A DNA stretch of 64,000 nt from Candidatus Saccharimonadota bacterium. GTDB lineage: Bacteria > Patescibacteriota > Saccharimonadia > Saccharimonadales > UBA4665. The notes under the pieces are model-generated. The model was not told where the DNA came from. It saw only the letters and a program-made list of their open reading frames with translations, and searched no databases. Below are positions 49,120-57,805 of the stretch, piece by piece. The stretch spans positions 754,567 to 818,566 of the forward strand of contig JAQBRT010000001.1 in NCBI GenBank assembly GCA_028286345.1, given 5' to 3'. The stretch's first letter is position 1. The number at the start of each line of letters is the position of its first letter. Both the position numbers and the translations under genes were made by a program.

Positions 49120-49493
49120 GCAGGAGCGAACGAATTAACGCTATTAAGTAGGGTCTGCAGCGTGGTTAGTGGTTTGTAATGATAACCGGCCACGCCAAGC
49201 TCGTTTTTGAGCAGGTCCCAGCTGTTATCAAACTCACGGGCGGGCACTGTTGATTGCACCACCACTGGGATATTTTGCCATTCGGGGTAGCTGCGGAACT
49301 CGTATAAAAACTCGATGCCGGAATGGTCAATAAGTTGCAGTTCTAGGATAATTAAATCTGGGGTCACGGTGTCGGCTGCAAAAATTGCCGACTGGGCACT
49401 GGCACACATAATTACTTTGTGCCCCTGCCCTTCGAGTGCCTGGCGGTAGGTGCCTGCCAGCAAACGGTCTGGCTCTATGAGTAAGATGTTCAT
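49116..49493 (-). CDS. Stand-alone receiver protein
   Basis: 125 residues. LLIEPD at the start supplies the acidic pocket only in part (Glu, Asp). LIILELQLIDHSGIEFLYEF has Glu where the phospho-acceptor Asp should be, while VVQST and HYKPL keep the Thr/Ser and Lys positions. It may thus be a receiver locked in an active-like state. It is coupled by 4-bp overlaps to both the kinase-like gene upstream and recO downstream. Confidence 0.8.
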   Translation of the reverse strand: MNILLIEPDRLLAGTYRQALEGQGHKVIMCASAQSAIFAADTVTPDLIILELQLIDHSGIEFLYEFRSYPEWQNIPVVVQSTVPAREFDNSWDLLKNELGVAGYHYKPLTTLQTLLNSVNSFAPA

Positions 49494-50200
49494 ACTAGTT
49501 GCAGTTGGTTATTTGGCTCAAGGACCGTGCCCAGGCCAAATAAGCCGTGGTGCCGGGTCAGTTGCAGTTTGAGGTCCATGGCGGCTAATAGTGCATCGGC
49601 CACAAAAATGCCAGCACCACTAGTGTGGCTGTGCTGGGCTAGTGGCTGGCGGACTTTGCCTTGCAAACGGCGGCCTTGGCGTAAAGCATCGAGCGACAGC
49701 TGCTCTGTTTCCGAATACAAGCCCGCAACAATGCCATAGCGGCAGCGGTAAGCAGCTAGTTGCAGTTTGAGCTGCGGCGCTTCGGTGGCCGGCAAAGCCT
49801 CGATCAAGGCAACGCCTAGGCTAACAAGCGCTGTTTGCAGCCCCTGTTTGTGCGCCATAACCGGCCCGTAGCGTCCGGCAATGTTCAGCTCCAAGCTAAC
49901 GCCGTAAGCTTTGGCAATTGCATCAAGCTCCTGCCCGGTGTCATACAAAATAGATGACACGCTAACTGGCTCAACATCGAGTTGGGATTGCTCCAAATTG
50001 AGGCGCACGCCAAGAACATAACCATCAATTAGGCGCAGCGCTGTATCAGCCGTTGACTGGATAAGGCCAAGGTTGGGTTGGGCGTGTAAGCTGGCCAGCT
50101 CGGCCTGCCTGGCAATCTGTAACAGGGGCAGTTTGAGTTGCTCGGCAACGCTTAGCAATAATTGCTGAGACACCATTGGTACCGAATCCCCTCGAGACAT
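49490..50200 (-). CDS. Histidine-kinase-like protein without phospho-acceptor His
   Basis: About 236 residues. The HisKA helix reads VAEQLKLPLLQIARQAELA, where active kinases have HELRTPL, so the His is replaced by Glu. The ATP-binding part is degenerate: the N box is unclear and the G2 loop is reduced to SGAGIFVADALL. It is probably a pseudokinase or scaffold. ATG at 50200 follows AGAGGGAG. TATACT (50233-50228) is its -10 box. The partner is the receiver at 49116, which lacks its Asp too. Confidence 0.75.
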   Translation of the reverse strand: MSRGDSVPMVSQQLLLSVAEQLKLPLLQIARQAELASLHAQPNLGLIQSTADTALRLIDGYVLGVRLNLEQSQLDVEPVSVSSILYDTGQELDAIAKAYGVSLELNIAGRYGPVMAHKQGLQTALVSLGVALIEALPATEAPQLKLQLAAYRCRYGIVAGLYSETEQLSLDALRQGRRLQGKVRQPLAQHSHTSGAGIFVADALLAAMDLKLQLTRHHGLFGLGTVLEPNNQLQLV

Positions 50201-50254
50201 ATCTAGCTGCTCCCTCTTCTGCAAGGCAGTATAGCAATAAAAAGCGTGGTTTGG

Positions 50255-50920
50255 CTACGGTACGAAGGTCAGGTTTTTGAGGATGATGTTGTTAAAGTCG
50301 TCGAGATATTGGCTGCCTTCGGTAGATATCTCCAGCGTCTTATCGCGGAGCTGAATAAAGACAGCCACGCCTGAAGAGCCATCTGGCAAGACGCCGGTCG
50401 CCTTAATGCCAATTCGGCTTGGGACTTGCGGCAAAGCATATGGTTCAACCTTAACTTTATTGTCCTTTTGCAAGCTGCTAAGTGATACCAATGTCTGGGC
50501 GTAAGTTTGGCCAAGTACCCGGACGCGTAATGCAAAGACCGAAGAATCTGCGGCAATACCGGGCACAACCCCTGGGTTAAAGAAGCCATTTAGTAGAACA
50601 TCCGTATTACCGCTAGCATCCACATAGCCGCTCCAGGTCTTTGGGTAACTGACCTTAATGCTGCCGTAGGTATCTGGTCCGGTGTAAGTAATGAGGGGCT
50701 TCTTGGCGTCTTCGGCAAATTGCTTGTCTTTGAGGGTGTCTTCTTGCTGCTTGGCGATGGTTACCGCGGCGGCGATTTTTTTGTCGGCATTATTTTTATA
50801 GTCTTGGCGTCCGGTCGCAGCCCAGACTGCAAAGCCAATAAAACCGATAGCTATCATGCTGGTAATGATGAGGGGTAGCAATAACGCGTTAACTGCCCCA
50901 ACCTGGTTATGCTTTGTCAT
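50255..50920 (-). CDS. Membrane-anchored hypothetical protein
   Basis: 221 residues. An N-terminal membrane helix (about 10-33), a charged helical linker (about 40-70, NNADKKIAAAVTIAKQQEDTLKDKQ) and a C-terminal extracytoplasmic domain (about 75-221) of mixed strands resembling PsbP/Mog1-type folds (SIKVSYPKTWSGYVD). TATGAT with TGA before it ends six bases before the ATG, giving a leaderless message. Confidence 0.75.
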   Translation of the reverse strand: MTKHNQVGAVNALLLPLIITSMIAIGFIGFAVWAATGRQDYKNNADKKIAAAVTIAKQQEDTLKDKQFAEDAKKPLITYTGPDTYGSIKVSYPKTWSGYVDASGNTDVLLNGFFNPGVVPGIAADSSVFALRVRVLGQTYAQTLVSLSSLQKDNKVKVEPYALPQVPSRIGIKATGVLPDGSSGVAVFIQLRDKTLEISTEGSQYLDDFNNIILKNLTFVP

Positions 50921-50932
50921 AGCAAAATCATA

Positions 50933-51424
50933 TCACAGGTCGTATTCGTAGAGGAAGACACCATCGCGTACGGCCGCTGGTGTTTTACCTGGAATCTCAA
51001 AAGCAAAACTCGTTACCTTGACAGGTTTATGCTTGTATTGCATAACTTTTGTATCCAGTTTTTTCATGTACTTTGGTAATAAAAATACAAAAATTGCCTC
51101 GGTCTCAGGCCACGGCTGGCGCCAAAAGTCACCCCATATAATCGTAATCATTTGGCGGTGCTTTATGGTTCTTAGCCATGCTATAAGTGCCAGGATTGGG
51201 TTAAGCTCATAACCCACCGACTTAACCCCCACATGGGCCGCTGCCAGCAACATTCTGCCATCGCCGCATCCCAATTCCAGCAGCGTTTCGCCGGGCTTAA
51301 CATTAGCTAGCTCTAGCGCTGCCCTTACCTGCGGCTTGAGCGTTGGCAAATACGGCGCGCCGAACAGCAGAACAAAGCCAAAACACAGCAAAATGGCGAA
51401 CAGCACCAGGCTTAGGACAATCAT
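50933..51424 (-). CDS. Membrane-anchored class I methyltransferase
   Basis: 163 residues. One N-terminal hydrophobic helix (about 1-24), then a SAM-binding motif LLELGCGDGRMLLAAA with VGYELNPIL as the acidic post-motif. WGDFWRQPW occupies the motif IV region. Small membrane-tethered methyltransferases are widespread but their substrates are mostly unknown. The start overlaps the xseB stop. Confidence 0.82.
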   Translation of the reverse strand: MIVLSLVLFAILLCFGFVLLFGAPYLPTLKPQVRAALELANVKPGETLLELGCGDGRMLLAAAHVGVKSVGYELNPILALIAWLRTIKHRQMITIIWGDFWRQPWPETEAIFVFLLPKYMKKLDTKVMQYKHKPVKVTSFAFEIPGKTPAAVRDGVFLYEYDL

Positions 51425-51621
51425 GCTTTGTTAAAGGTTGCCTTGAGTTCGGTAATTTTATTTTCGGCTGTTTCTAAGTAGGCTTCTAGCTCTTTAACTA
51501 GTGTTAGGCCGCGTTCGTAGTGCTTGAGGGCTTCGTCTACATCTAGGTCATCGCGCTGCAGCTCGGCCATAATGGTATCGAGTTCTGTGCTGAGTGCTTG
51601 GTAATCAAGTTTTTTGGTCAT
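51421..51621 (-). CDS. xseB: Exodeoxyribonuclease VII small subunit
   Basis: 66 residues, typical helical XseB: LDTIMAELQRDDLDVDEALKHYERGLTLVKELE. It packs on XseA to make the complex that degrades single-stranded DNA. Overlaps xseA by 4 bp. Confidence 0.93.
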   Translation of the reverse strand: MTKKLDYQALSTELDTIMAELQRDDLDVDEALKHYERGLTLVKELEAYLETAENKITELKATFNKA

Positions 51622-52742
51622 GGCTTCTCCTTGGTTTGGGCTGTAAAGCGGCCGTCGGCCAGTTGTACTTCAACTATAGCACCTGGCTTTATTTTGGCAG
51701 ACCTTAGGACTTGGCCGCCATTGCTCCTGACGATGGCGTAGCCGCGTTTGAGTGTAGCTTCCGGGCTGAGCACCGCCAATAGTTTTTGGTAGGTTTGGTA
51801 TACACTCCTTTTGGTTTTTATAAGGTCCTCAATATATTGGTGCAAACTATCAGTTTTAAGGGACAACAGCTGCCTGGCAGCCTGCATTTGCACTGCTCCC
51901 AGGCGCAGCAACTCGTCAGCTTGGCGTGCCAAGTGGGCTTTTAGAGCTTTGCGGTCCGGTACCAGCAGTTCGGCAGCATTGCTTGGTGTGCTGGCCCGGA
52001 CATCGGCTGCCAGTTCTGCCAAGGATAGGTCAACTTCGTGGCCAATGGCCACAATTGTTGGCACGCGGCTGGCGGCCACGGCCCGGGTCACCTGCTCGGT
52101 ACTAAAGGCGGCCAGGTCTTCGGCGCTTCCGCCACCACGGATAATTACAATTACTTCAGGCGGTTCGCCGAGGGCATTGAACTGCTCAATGGCCCCTACG
52201 ATCTGGGCCGGTGCTGGTTCGCCCTGAACCTGCACGTCAATCACGTCAATTTGCACACCACCCCAGCGGGCATTGATGATTTTTGTAAAGTCAGCATAAG
52301 CGGCCGACTGCCGCGACGTGACAAGGCCAATACGCTTCGGTGGGTATGGCACCGGGCGCTTGCGCCCTTCATCAAACAGGCCTTCGGTGGTGAGCTTGGC
52401 CTGCAGCAGGTCGGCGGCTTTGCGGATACTGCCCTCGCCTGCCGGTGCCATACTCAGCACATTTACGCTAAAACCGTAGAGGTTGTGCAGCTTGGGCTGG
52501 CCGCGGACACGCAGCAGCATGCCATCTTCTAGTGGACCAGGCAGCTGGTAAACGGTGCCGAAAAATTTAACGCTACAAAACTCATCTTTCAGGTCAAAAT
52601 AAACCCAACGGTTCTTGCTAACGCGGAAGTTTGCCAGCTCGCCAACAATAGTGACACTCGGAAAGGCGTAGTCCAATGCTTGGTTTAGTAAGGCAACGAA
52701 GTCACTGACGCTGACTTCTGGTTCGCCCGCATCAAGCGGCAT
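51618..52742 (-). CDS. xseA: Exodeoxyribonuclease VII large subunit
   Basis: About 374 residues, slightly shorter than E. coli XseA. An N-terminal OB fold (VSDFVALLNQALDYAFPSVTIVGELANF), then the nuclease domain (IGLVTSRQSAAYADFTKII, VIIRGGGSAEDLAAF, PTIVAIGHEVDLSLAELAADVRASTPSNAAE) and a shortened coiled coil. ATG 52742 is chosen for its GGAG. It overlaps the upstream membrane gene by 11 bp. Confidence 0.95.
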   Translation of the reverse strand: MPLDAGEPEVSVSDFVALLNQALDYAFPSVTIVGELANFRVSKNRWVYFDLKDEFCSVKFFGTVYQLPGPLEDGMLLRVRGQPKLHNLYGFSVNVLSMAPAGEGSIRKAADLLQAKLTTEGLFDEGRKRPVPYPPKRIGLVTSRQSAAYADFTKIINARWGGVQIDVIDVQVQGEPAPAQIVGAIEQFNALGEPPEVIVIIRGGGSAEDLAAFSTEQVTRAVAASRVPTIVAIGHEVDLSLAELAADVRASTPSNAAELLVPDRKALKAHLARQADELLRLGAVQMQAARQLLSLKTDSLHQYIEDLIKTKRSVYQTYQKLLAVLSPEATLKRGYAIVRSNGGQVLRSAKIKPGAIVEVQLADGRFTAQTKEKP

Positions 52743-53799
52743 CACGCGGCTCCGGCACGCGGCTAGTACCATGAGTTAAATTGCGGTGGTACAAGTAGTA
52801 GCCCGGCGGAATCTGCACCAACGTATTCACCACACGGTACATAACGGTTACCGGAAAACTAATGCGTGCCGGCACGCCGGCCGTGGCCATAACGGCCGTC
52901 ATTAGCGCTTCGTAAACGCCCACACCGCCCGGCAATACCGAAACTAGGCCGGCAAAGTTTGCCACGGCATAGGCCATGATCACGGCACCGAGGTTTACGT
53001 AATGCCCAAAGGCTATGTAGAACACATAGAGCGCCAACACCTCAGTGGCATTGGCCATAAAAGCGTACCAAAATGGCGCTTTGAGCTTTGCTCGGCTACT
53101 GCTGAGCATTTGGTAATTATCGTGAAAATCATTAAATAGCTTTTTGGCGCTAGTGATATTTATGGTCTCTGGATGGCTACGCCAGACAAGCTGAATCAGC
53201 CGGTTGAGCAACTGGGTGACGGCCGTAAAGAACCCATTAATGCGCTCCTTGGAGCCCACAATATATGCAAAGCCGATTGTACCAACCAGCAGTAGCGTAG
53301 ATAGGATTGAAGCCACCAAAATGGTCAGGTTATTTACCCGGCCCATGGCCGCCAGGCACAACAAGCCAATCACAATCAGCAGTTCAAATGACAAGAACTG
53401 CAGCCCAAGTTTCATAATCTGGATCAGCGTGGCTTTGCCGCCGGTAATCTCTTCGCCCTTGCGTAGCCGCAGCCCAAAATATGAGATACCAGTTACGCCG
53501 CCGCTCGGAAAAACGTGGTTAACAAAGTTGAGTTCTAATGACATTTTGTATAAATACTTGTAGGGCAACTTGTTGCCAACAATGCCAAACAAGTGCTGGT
53601 ACAGCTTGGCCTGCGCGTGGTAATTGAGTGCTTCGATCGGGATAATCAGCAGTACCGCCCAGGCATTAACGTGGGCAAAATCACGGAACGTCTGCGCTAA
53701 CTGGTGACGGATAGCATAGACCAACCACAGCAGCGCAAACACCGTAACAAGGTTCAGAATGTACTTCCAGCGGCGGCGCAAAAACGAGGTGTCGCTCAT
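52732..53799 (-). CDS. UPF0104/LPG-synthase-TM-like integral membrane protein
   Basis: About 355 residues, roughly eight helices. NFVNHVFPSGGVTGISYFGLRLRKGE and VSVLPGGVGVYEALMTAVM match the AglD/MprF flippase-domain family (lysylphosphatidylglycerol synthetase TM region). It lacks the soluble MprF synthase domain, so lipid flipping or glycolipid transfer is more likely. TATAAT (53812-53807) ends seven bases before the ATG at 53799, which sets the start and predicts a leaderless message. Confidence 0.85.
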   Translation of the reverse strand: MSDTSFLRRRWKYILNLVTVFALLWLVYAIRHQLAQTFRDFAHVNAWAVLLIIPIEALNYHAQAKLYQHLFGIVGNKLPYKYLYKMSLELNFVNHVFPSGGVTGISYFGLRLRKGEEITGGKATLIQIMKLGLQFLSFELLIVIGLLCLAAMGRVNNLTILVASILSTLLLVGTIGFAYIVGSKERINGFFTAVTQLLNRLIQLVWRSHPETINITSAKKLFNDFHDNYQMLSSSRAKLKAPFWYAFMANATEVLALYVFYIAFGHYVNLGAVIMAYAVANFAGLVSVLPGGVGVYEALMTAVMATAGVPARISFPVTVMYRVVNTLVQIPPGYYLYHRNLTHGTSRVPEPRDAA

Positions 53800-53840
53800 G
53801 ATAGGCATTATACGCTAGCACCGGTATACTAAACAGGAAT

Positions 53841-55064
53841 ATGCAAAGCGTTTTAATTCTTGGCCGCCAGCCTGTGCTTGGGCTAGCCGAACTCGAAAGC
53901 CTGTACGGTGCAGCCGCCGTACGGTCAGTCTCAAGCCACGCCGCCGTGGTTGATGTTGACCCATGCCTGCTGGCCTTTGACCGCCTTGGCGGCGCTGTCA
54001 AATTCTGCAAACTGCTCACCACTCTCGACACCATCCAGTGGAAAAAAATCGAAACATTTTTAATCCAAAATACGCCCGAACATTCCAAAATGATGCCCGA
54101 GGGCAAAATGACCCTTGGCCTATCCGCCATCGGCCTAGACGTTAACATCCGCCAAATGGAAGCCACCGGCCTGAGCATTAAAAAAGGCGTCCGTAAAACT
54201 GGCCGTCCCGTCCGCCTGGTACCAAACAAAGAATTGGAACTGGGCACTGCCCAAGTACTGCACAACAAGCTCACCGGCCCGAACGGCTGGGAGCTAGTCT
54301 TTATCCGTGACGGCCAGCAAACAATTGTTGCACAGACTGTCAAAATCCAGGCCATAGAAAGCTACACCCGCCGCGACCGAGAACGCCCAAAGCGCGACAC
54401 CAAAGTCGGCATGCTGCCGCCAAAACTCGCCCAAATTATCATCAACCTGGCTGCCGGCCCCGTCCCCGAAGCCCAGCTATCCAGTATTTGCGACATCCCT
54501 GCCGGCCAGCCCATCCCCAAGAAAATCCTCGGCAAAACCGTCCTCGACCCTTTTTGCGGCACCGGCGTTGTCCTGCAAGAAGCCCACCTAATGGGCTACG
54601 ACGTCTACGGCACTGACCTTGAGCCGCGCATGGTCGACTACTCGGCGGCTAACATGGAATGGCTCGACCCGGCCCTAAAAGCCCGCCTAGAACAAGGCGA
54701 CGCCACCCACCACACCTGGCAGCCACCCATCGACCTAGTTGCCTGCGAAACCTACCTCGGCCGCCCCTTTACTAGCCGTCCGGACCCAGAAATCTTGGCC
54801 CAAACCGTACAGGACTGCAACCTGATCATCAAAAAGTTCCTTAAGAACATCCACGGCCAGCTCGCTGCCGGTGCCCGCCTCTGTATCGCCCTGCCCGCTT
54901 GGCAGACCCATCCGCATGCTTTTAAGCACCTGCCACTTCTTGACTCTCTCGAGGATATCGGCTATAATCGTATAAGTTTTGAGCACGCCCGGGACGAACA
55001 GCTGATCTATTACCGTGAAGGCCAGATCGTCGGCAGACAGCTCATAGTAATAACAAGAAGGTAG
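53841..55064 (+). CDS. Trm11-like (COG1041) RNA/DNA methyltransferase
   Basis: 407 residues. An N-terminal THUMP-related part, then TRRDRERPKRDTKVGMLPPKLAQI, a signature of tRNA guanosine-N2 methyltransferases, followed by SAM motif LDPFCGTGVVLQEAHLMG. The usual DPPY catalytic motif is replaced by ACETYLGRP. In archaea and eukaryotes such enzymes make m2G10 in tRNA. TATACT about ten bases before the ATG and AGGA in the leader. It is one of the few plus-strand genes in the right half. Confidence 0.85.
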   Translation: MQSVLILGRQPVLGLAELESLYGAAAVRSVSSHAAVVDVDPCLLAFDRLGGAVKFCKLLTTLDTIQWKKIETFLIQNTPEHSKMMPEGKMTLGLSAIGLDVNIRQMEATGLSIKKGVRKTGRPVRLVPNKELELGTAQVLHNKLTGPNGWELVFIRDGQQTIVAQTVKIQAIESYTRRDRERPKRDTKVGMLPPKLAQIIINLAAGPVPEAQLSSICDIPAGQPIPKKILGKTVLDPFCGTGVVLQEAHLMGYDVYGTDLEPRMVDYSAANMEWLDPALKARLEQGDATHHTWQPPIDLVACETYLGRPFTSRPDPEILAQTVQDCNLIIKKFLKNIHGQLAAGARLCIALPAWQTHPHAFKHLPLLDSLEDIGYNRISFEHARDEQLIYYREGQIVGRQLIVITRR

Positions 55065-55074
55065 ATAACACTCT

Positions 55075-55347
55075 ATGTCACACGTAAAAGCTGGCGGTAC
55101 CGCCAAAAATACCCGCGATTCACCCGGCCAACGGCTCGGCGTTAAGCTGTTTGGCGGCGAAAAAGTTAAAACCGGCCAAGTTATTGTCCGCCAAGTTGGC
55201 GCTACCAAGCGCGGCGGCGTCGGCACCAAAGTATCACGCAACTTCACCATTCACGCAGCCAAAGACGGCGTCGTTGCCTACAAGACGCGCCAGTTCCGCA
55301 CCTTTAGCGGCCGCAGCGTTCCTCGCACCGAAGTCACTGTTATCTAA
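55075..55347 (+). CDS. rpmA: 50S ribosomal protein L27
   Basis: 90 residues. GGTAKNTRDSPGQRLGVKLFGG matches L27, with the flexible N-terminus that reaches the peptidyl-transferase centre. No long N-terminal extension for cleavage, unlike Firmicutes L27. The partner gene rplU is not adjacent; a methyltransferase precedes it. A TATAAT lies about 100 bp upstream inside that gene. Confidence 0.96.
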   Translation: MSHVKAGGTAKNTRDSPGQRLGVKLFGGEKVKTGQVIVRQVGATKRGGVGTKVSRNFTIHAAKDGVVAYKTRQFRTFSGRSVPRTEVTVI

Positions 55348-56652
55348 CTAGATACCCTTGTTAAACCAGTCTTCTAGGCCGGTATTCACAAGCTGAGCAA
55401 CCTGTGCAGTTTTGCTGAAGTCTTTCGTTGGGTTAAGTTTACCCTCCATGAACTTGGATGTGTCGAGCACACACGACAACCAAGCGGCGGTTTCCTCGGG
55501 CATGACAATCATACCCTTGCCGTAGAGTCGTTCAACATTCATAACTTCAGCGATTTGGTCAGCCAACGCTTCGGCACGCTTCTGGTCAGCAGTCGTGTAC
55601 GAACCAACAAGTAAGTCCTTGGCAATGTCATAAAAACGCTCAGTTGCGCCGCGCAGTGCGGTAAGATTTCCTGGTGTAAGCATCTGAAGGCGGTTCTTGT
55701 CGCTCATGACAGTGGCAAACTCGACCAGCTGAGGTTTAACAGCGTCGTAACGAGCAGACTTCTCAAAGTAAGCGTTCTGCAACTCCTGGCCGCGCGGCTT
55801 AGGGCCGGCTTCATGTTCAACAATCTTGTCAGCAAGTCGCTTTGCCTGGAATGCTTCACGTTCGTTGTCGCGCAAGTAGTCCCAGCCCTTGCGGTCGTAG
55901 GCTTCTTCGAGAGTGCCAAAAAACTTTTGTGCAGGATCAAGAATCAGCACCTGACCGTCAATACCAGTGTATCGTGTCCACTGATGAGCATCACGCTCAG
56001 TCGAACCTTCTCCGTTCTTAAGTTCTCGCTGGTTAACTTCGCTCGTAAAGACACCTTTGACTATGCCTTGTTTAGATAATTCCGAGCCAAGCCAGGCAGC
56101 AGCAAGTGACATATGCCGGCAAACACCCTTGCCCTCATCAAGATAGACGCCCAGGTTGATTTTGCGATGGTTGGATGTAAGAGCGTCTGATTGAACCGTG
56201 GTGAACGGCAGATCGTAATCCATTGTGTCACCGACTGCATCATAAATAGATTTTATGATTTCCCTATTGTTTGTGGCTTGGCTTGCTCGCTGATAAAAAG
56301 CATTGTTGAGCTTGTTGTAGCCTGCAGGGAGGGATTTACGTTCAATAACAATTGCCTCGTCACCGGCGACCCAAGATCGAATATCAACCTTGCCTTCAAA
56401 ATCGGTTGTATTGCGACTAACCCGCTCGCGATTGGCAAAGATCCTGGCTACTTCAGCGGTGTCAGCACCTGATTCATCTGGCCTTTCTTGCAGCATGCCC
56501 CGTTCTCGAGCAAGCTCATCAGCTTTTATGGTATGAACTGCTGTGTATTTACTTGATTCACCGTCATCACCTGGTAGGCCGGGTGCCACAAGTTGTTCAC
56601 CCACGAATGATGGGTCTAGGACAGCTGCTGGATTGGGGGCTTCGTGTAACAT
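55348..56652 (-). CDS. Transglutaminase-like cysteine protein
   Basis: 434 residues, no signal peptide seen. A candidate Cys-His-Asp triad is laid out as in transglutaminase-like proteases: Cys in GKGVCRHMSLAAAWL, His in DAHQWTRYTG and Asp in VLILDPAQ, with the His-to-Asp spacing of the fold. The N-terminal 80 residues are acidic and probably disordered; the last 150 are helical. Substrate unknown. It shares its promoter spacer with the 37052 gene. Confidence 0.7.
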   Translation of the reverse strand: MLHEAPNPAAVLDPSFVGEQLVAPGLPGDDGESSKYTAVHTIKADELARERGMLQERPDESGADTAEVARIFANRERVSRNTTDFEGKVDIRSWVAGDEAIVIERKSLPAGYNKLNNAFYQRASQATNNREIIKSIYDAVGDTMDYDLPFTTVQSDALTSNHRKINLGVYLDEGKGVCRHMSLAAAWLGSELSKQGIVKGVFTSEVNQRELKNGEGSTERDAHQWTRYTGIDGQVLILDPAQKFFGTLEEAYDRKGWDYLRDNEREAFQAKRLADKIVEHEAGPKPRGQELQNAYFEKSARYDAVKPQLVEFATVMSDKNRLQMLTPGNLTALRGATERFYDIAKDLLVGSYTTADQKRAEALADQIAEVMNVERLYGKGMIVMPEETAAWLSCVLDTSKFMEGKLNPTKDFSKTAQVAQLVNTGLEDWFNKGI

Positions 56653-56676
56653 TTTTGTTTTTGCTTTCTATACGTG

Positions 56677-56705
56677 AGTATAGCATAAGCTTTATTAAAT
56701 GTCAA
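56677..56705 (-). promoter_or_regulatory. Promoter of the transglutaminase-like gene
   Basis: TTGACA (56705-56700), a 17-bp spacer and extended -10 TGCTATACT (TATACT 56682-56677). The spacer nearly repeats that of the 37463-37491 promoter: TTGACATTT, then AT, AAGCTTATGC and TA are shared. Confidence 0.75.
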
Positions 56706-56715
56706 TTTTGGGGTG

Positions 56716-57315
56716 TTAAGTTCGAATGTTGCTAGGCTTTGGCCGGTCAGGGTCTGGAGGGGATATGGCTTTGGCACCAAGTTTCTTGGCAGCTTGGGCA
56801 GCACGGCGGATACGGCTAACTGGTACAGCTTCGGGGATAGATTTTAGCTGGATAACATCAACATGCAGGACGCGGCCCGGGAAGACGTCTTTGGTCAATA
56901 AATAGCGGAACTCGTCTGGCTCTTGGGCACTCAACATGGCGGTGTGGAGGCCTTCTTGCTTGCCGTCTTTGTTTACAGGGCCGCGGCTAATAAGGAAAAC
57001 TGGGAAATCGTTTTGGCCGGTGAGGATGCGGCTAATAATCAGGCTGTTTTCTGGGTCACGGACGGTGCGAACACCTTCCCTGTCTTGGATCGACTCGAGA
57101 ATGGTCTTTTGCTGGGCAGCTTTTACGGTGGGGTCTGTAATGCCGTAGCCGGCGGGGGCGTATTCGAAGAGGTCTTGCTGGTCCATAGGCTTGCCGCTTT
57201 GTTCTGCAATCCAGGCTTCTGCGCCGTAACGAACCAGGTTATTCTCAGCTAGCATAGCAGCAGCCGCTTGGTTGCGGTTGGCTGTTTCGATCTGTTCGTT
57301 ATGCGCGTGAGTCAT
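56716..57315 (-). CDS. Hypothetical protein
   Basis: 199 residues, soluble, not recognised. Gln/Ala-rich N-terminus, central strands (FPVFLISRGPV, GRVLHVDVIQL) and a basic, Pro-rich C-terminus (PPDPDRPKPSNIRT). A full promoter lies upstream (TTGCTT 57350-57345, 17 bp, TACTAT 57327-57322 with TGA before it), ending six bases before the ATG, so the message is leaderless. It precedes the transglutaminase-like gene, which has its own promoter. Confidence 0.7.
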   Translation of the reverse strand: MTHAHNEQIETANRNQAAAAMLAENNLVRYGAEAWIAEQSGKPMDQQDLFEYAPAGYGITDPTVKAAQQKTILESIQDREGVRTVRDPENSLIISRILTGQNDFPVFLISRGPVNKDGKQEGLHTAMLSAQEPDEFRYLLTKDVFPGRVLHVDVIQLKSIPEAVPVSRIRRAAQAAKKLGAKAISPPDPDRPKPSNIRT

Positions 57316-57360
57316 AACACAATAGTATCACACTTATGCTTAAAAAGCAAGTTTGTGGTC

Positions 57361-57768
57361 TTATGCTAAGTGGTGCTTGATGCGCTCGACAACGTCGGCG
57401 ATAACAACCTGGGATTTGACGAGGTAATCATCTACACCGAGGGATTCGGCACGCTCTTTGTCTGATTCTTGGCTAAGGGCTGTGAGCATGATGATTTTGA
57501 GGTTGGCAGTTTCTGGGGTGTTACGCAGGATATCTAGGACATCAAAGCCGCTGACTTTTGGCATCATAACGTCAAGCAGGATGAGGTCTGGCTTGTAGGT
57601 AAGGGCGGCGGCTAGGGCGTCTTCCCCGTTGGCTACGCGGCGGACATCAAAGCCTTCGGCTTGCAGGCGGGTTACGTAAACATTTGCTAGTGCATCGTCG
57701 TCTTCAACGAGCAGAATGTGTTTTGGGTGACCCGAATTAGTTGGGGCCGGTGTTGCTGTTGGTTCCAT
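57361..57768 (-). CDS. Stand-alone receiver-domain response regulator
   Basis: 135 residues: a Thr/Pro-rich 15-residue start, then a complete receiver with EDDD, phospho-acceptor Asp in LILLDVMMPKVSGFDVLD, Thr in IMLTALS and Lys in YLVKSQ. It is close to the receiver of the 13795 protein and may share its kinase. No output domain. TAACAT ends seven bases before the ATG. Confidence 0.93.
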   Translation of the reverse strand: MEPTATPAPTNSGHPKHILLVEDDDALANVYVTRLQAEGFDVRRVANGEDALAAALTYKPDLILLDVMMPKVSGFDVLDILRNTPETANLKIIMLTALSQESDKERAESLGVDDYLVKSQVVIADVVERIKHHLA

Positions 57769-57805
57769 ACTGCTAATGTTAGCCTAAACAGGGTAAAACT
57801 GCAAC

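Noticed and set aside
49116-49493. Active receiver reading by treating ILELQL as a normal Asp site
   Set aside because: The codon at the acceptor position reads Glu, so a standard phosphorylation site cannot be claimed.
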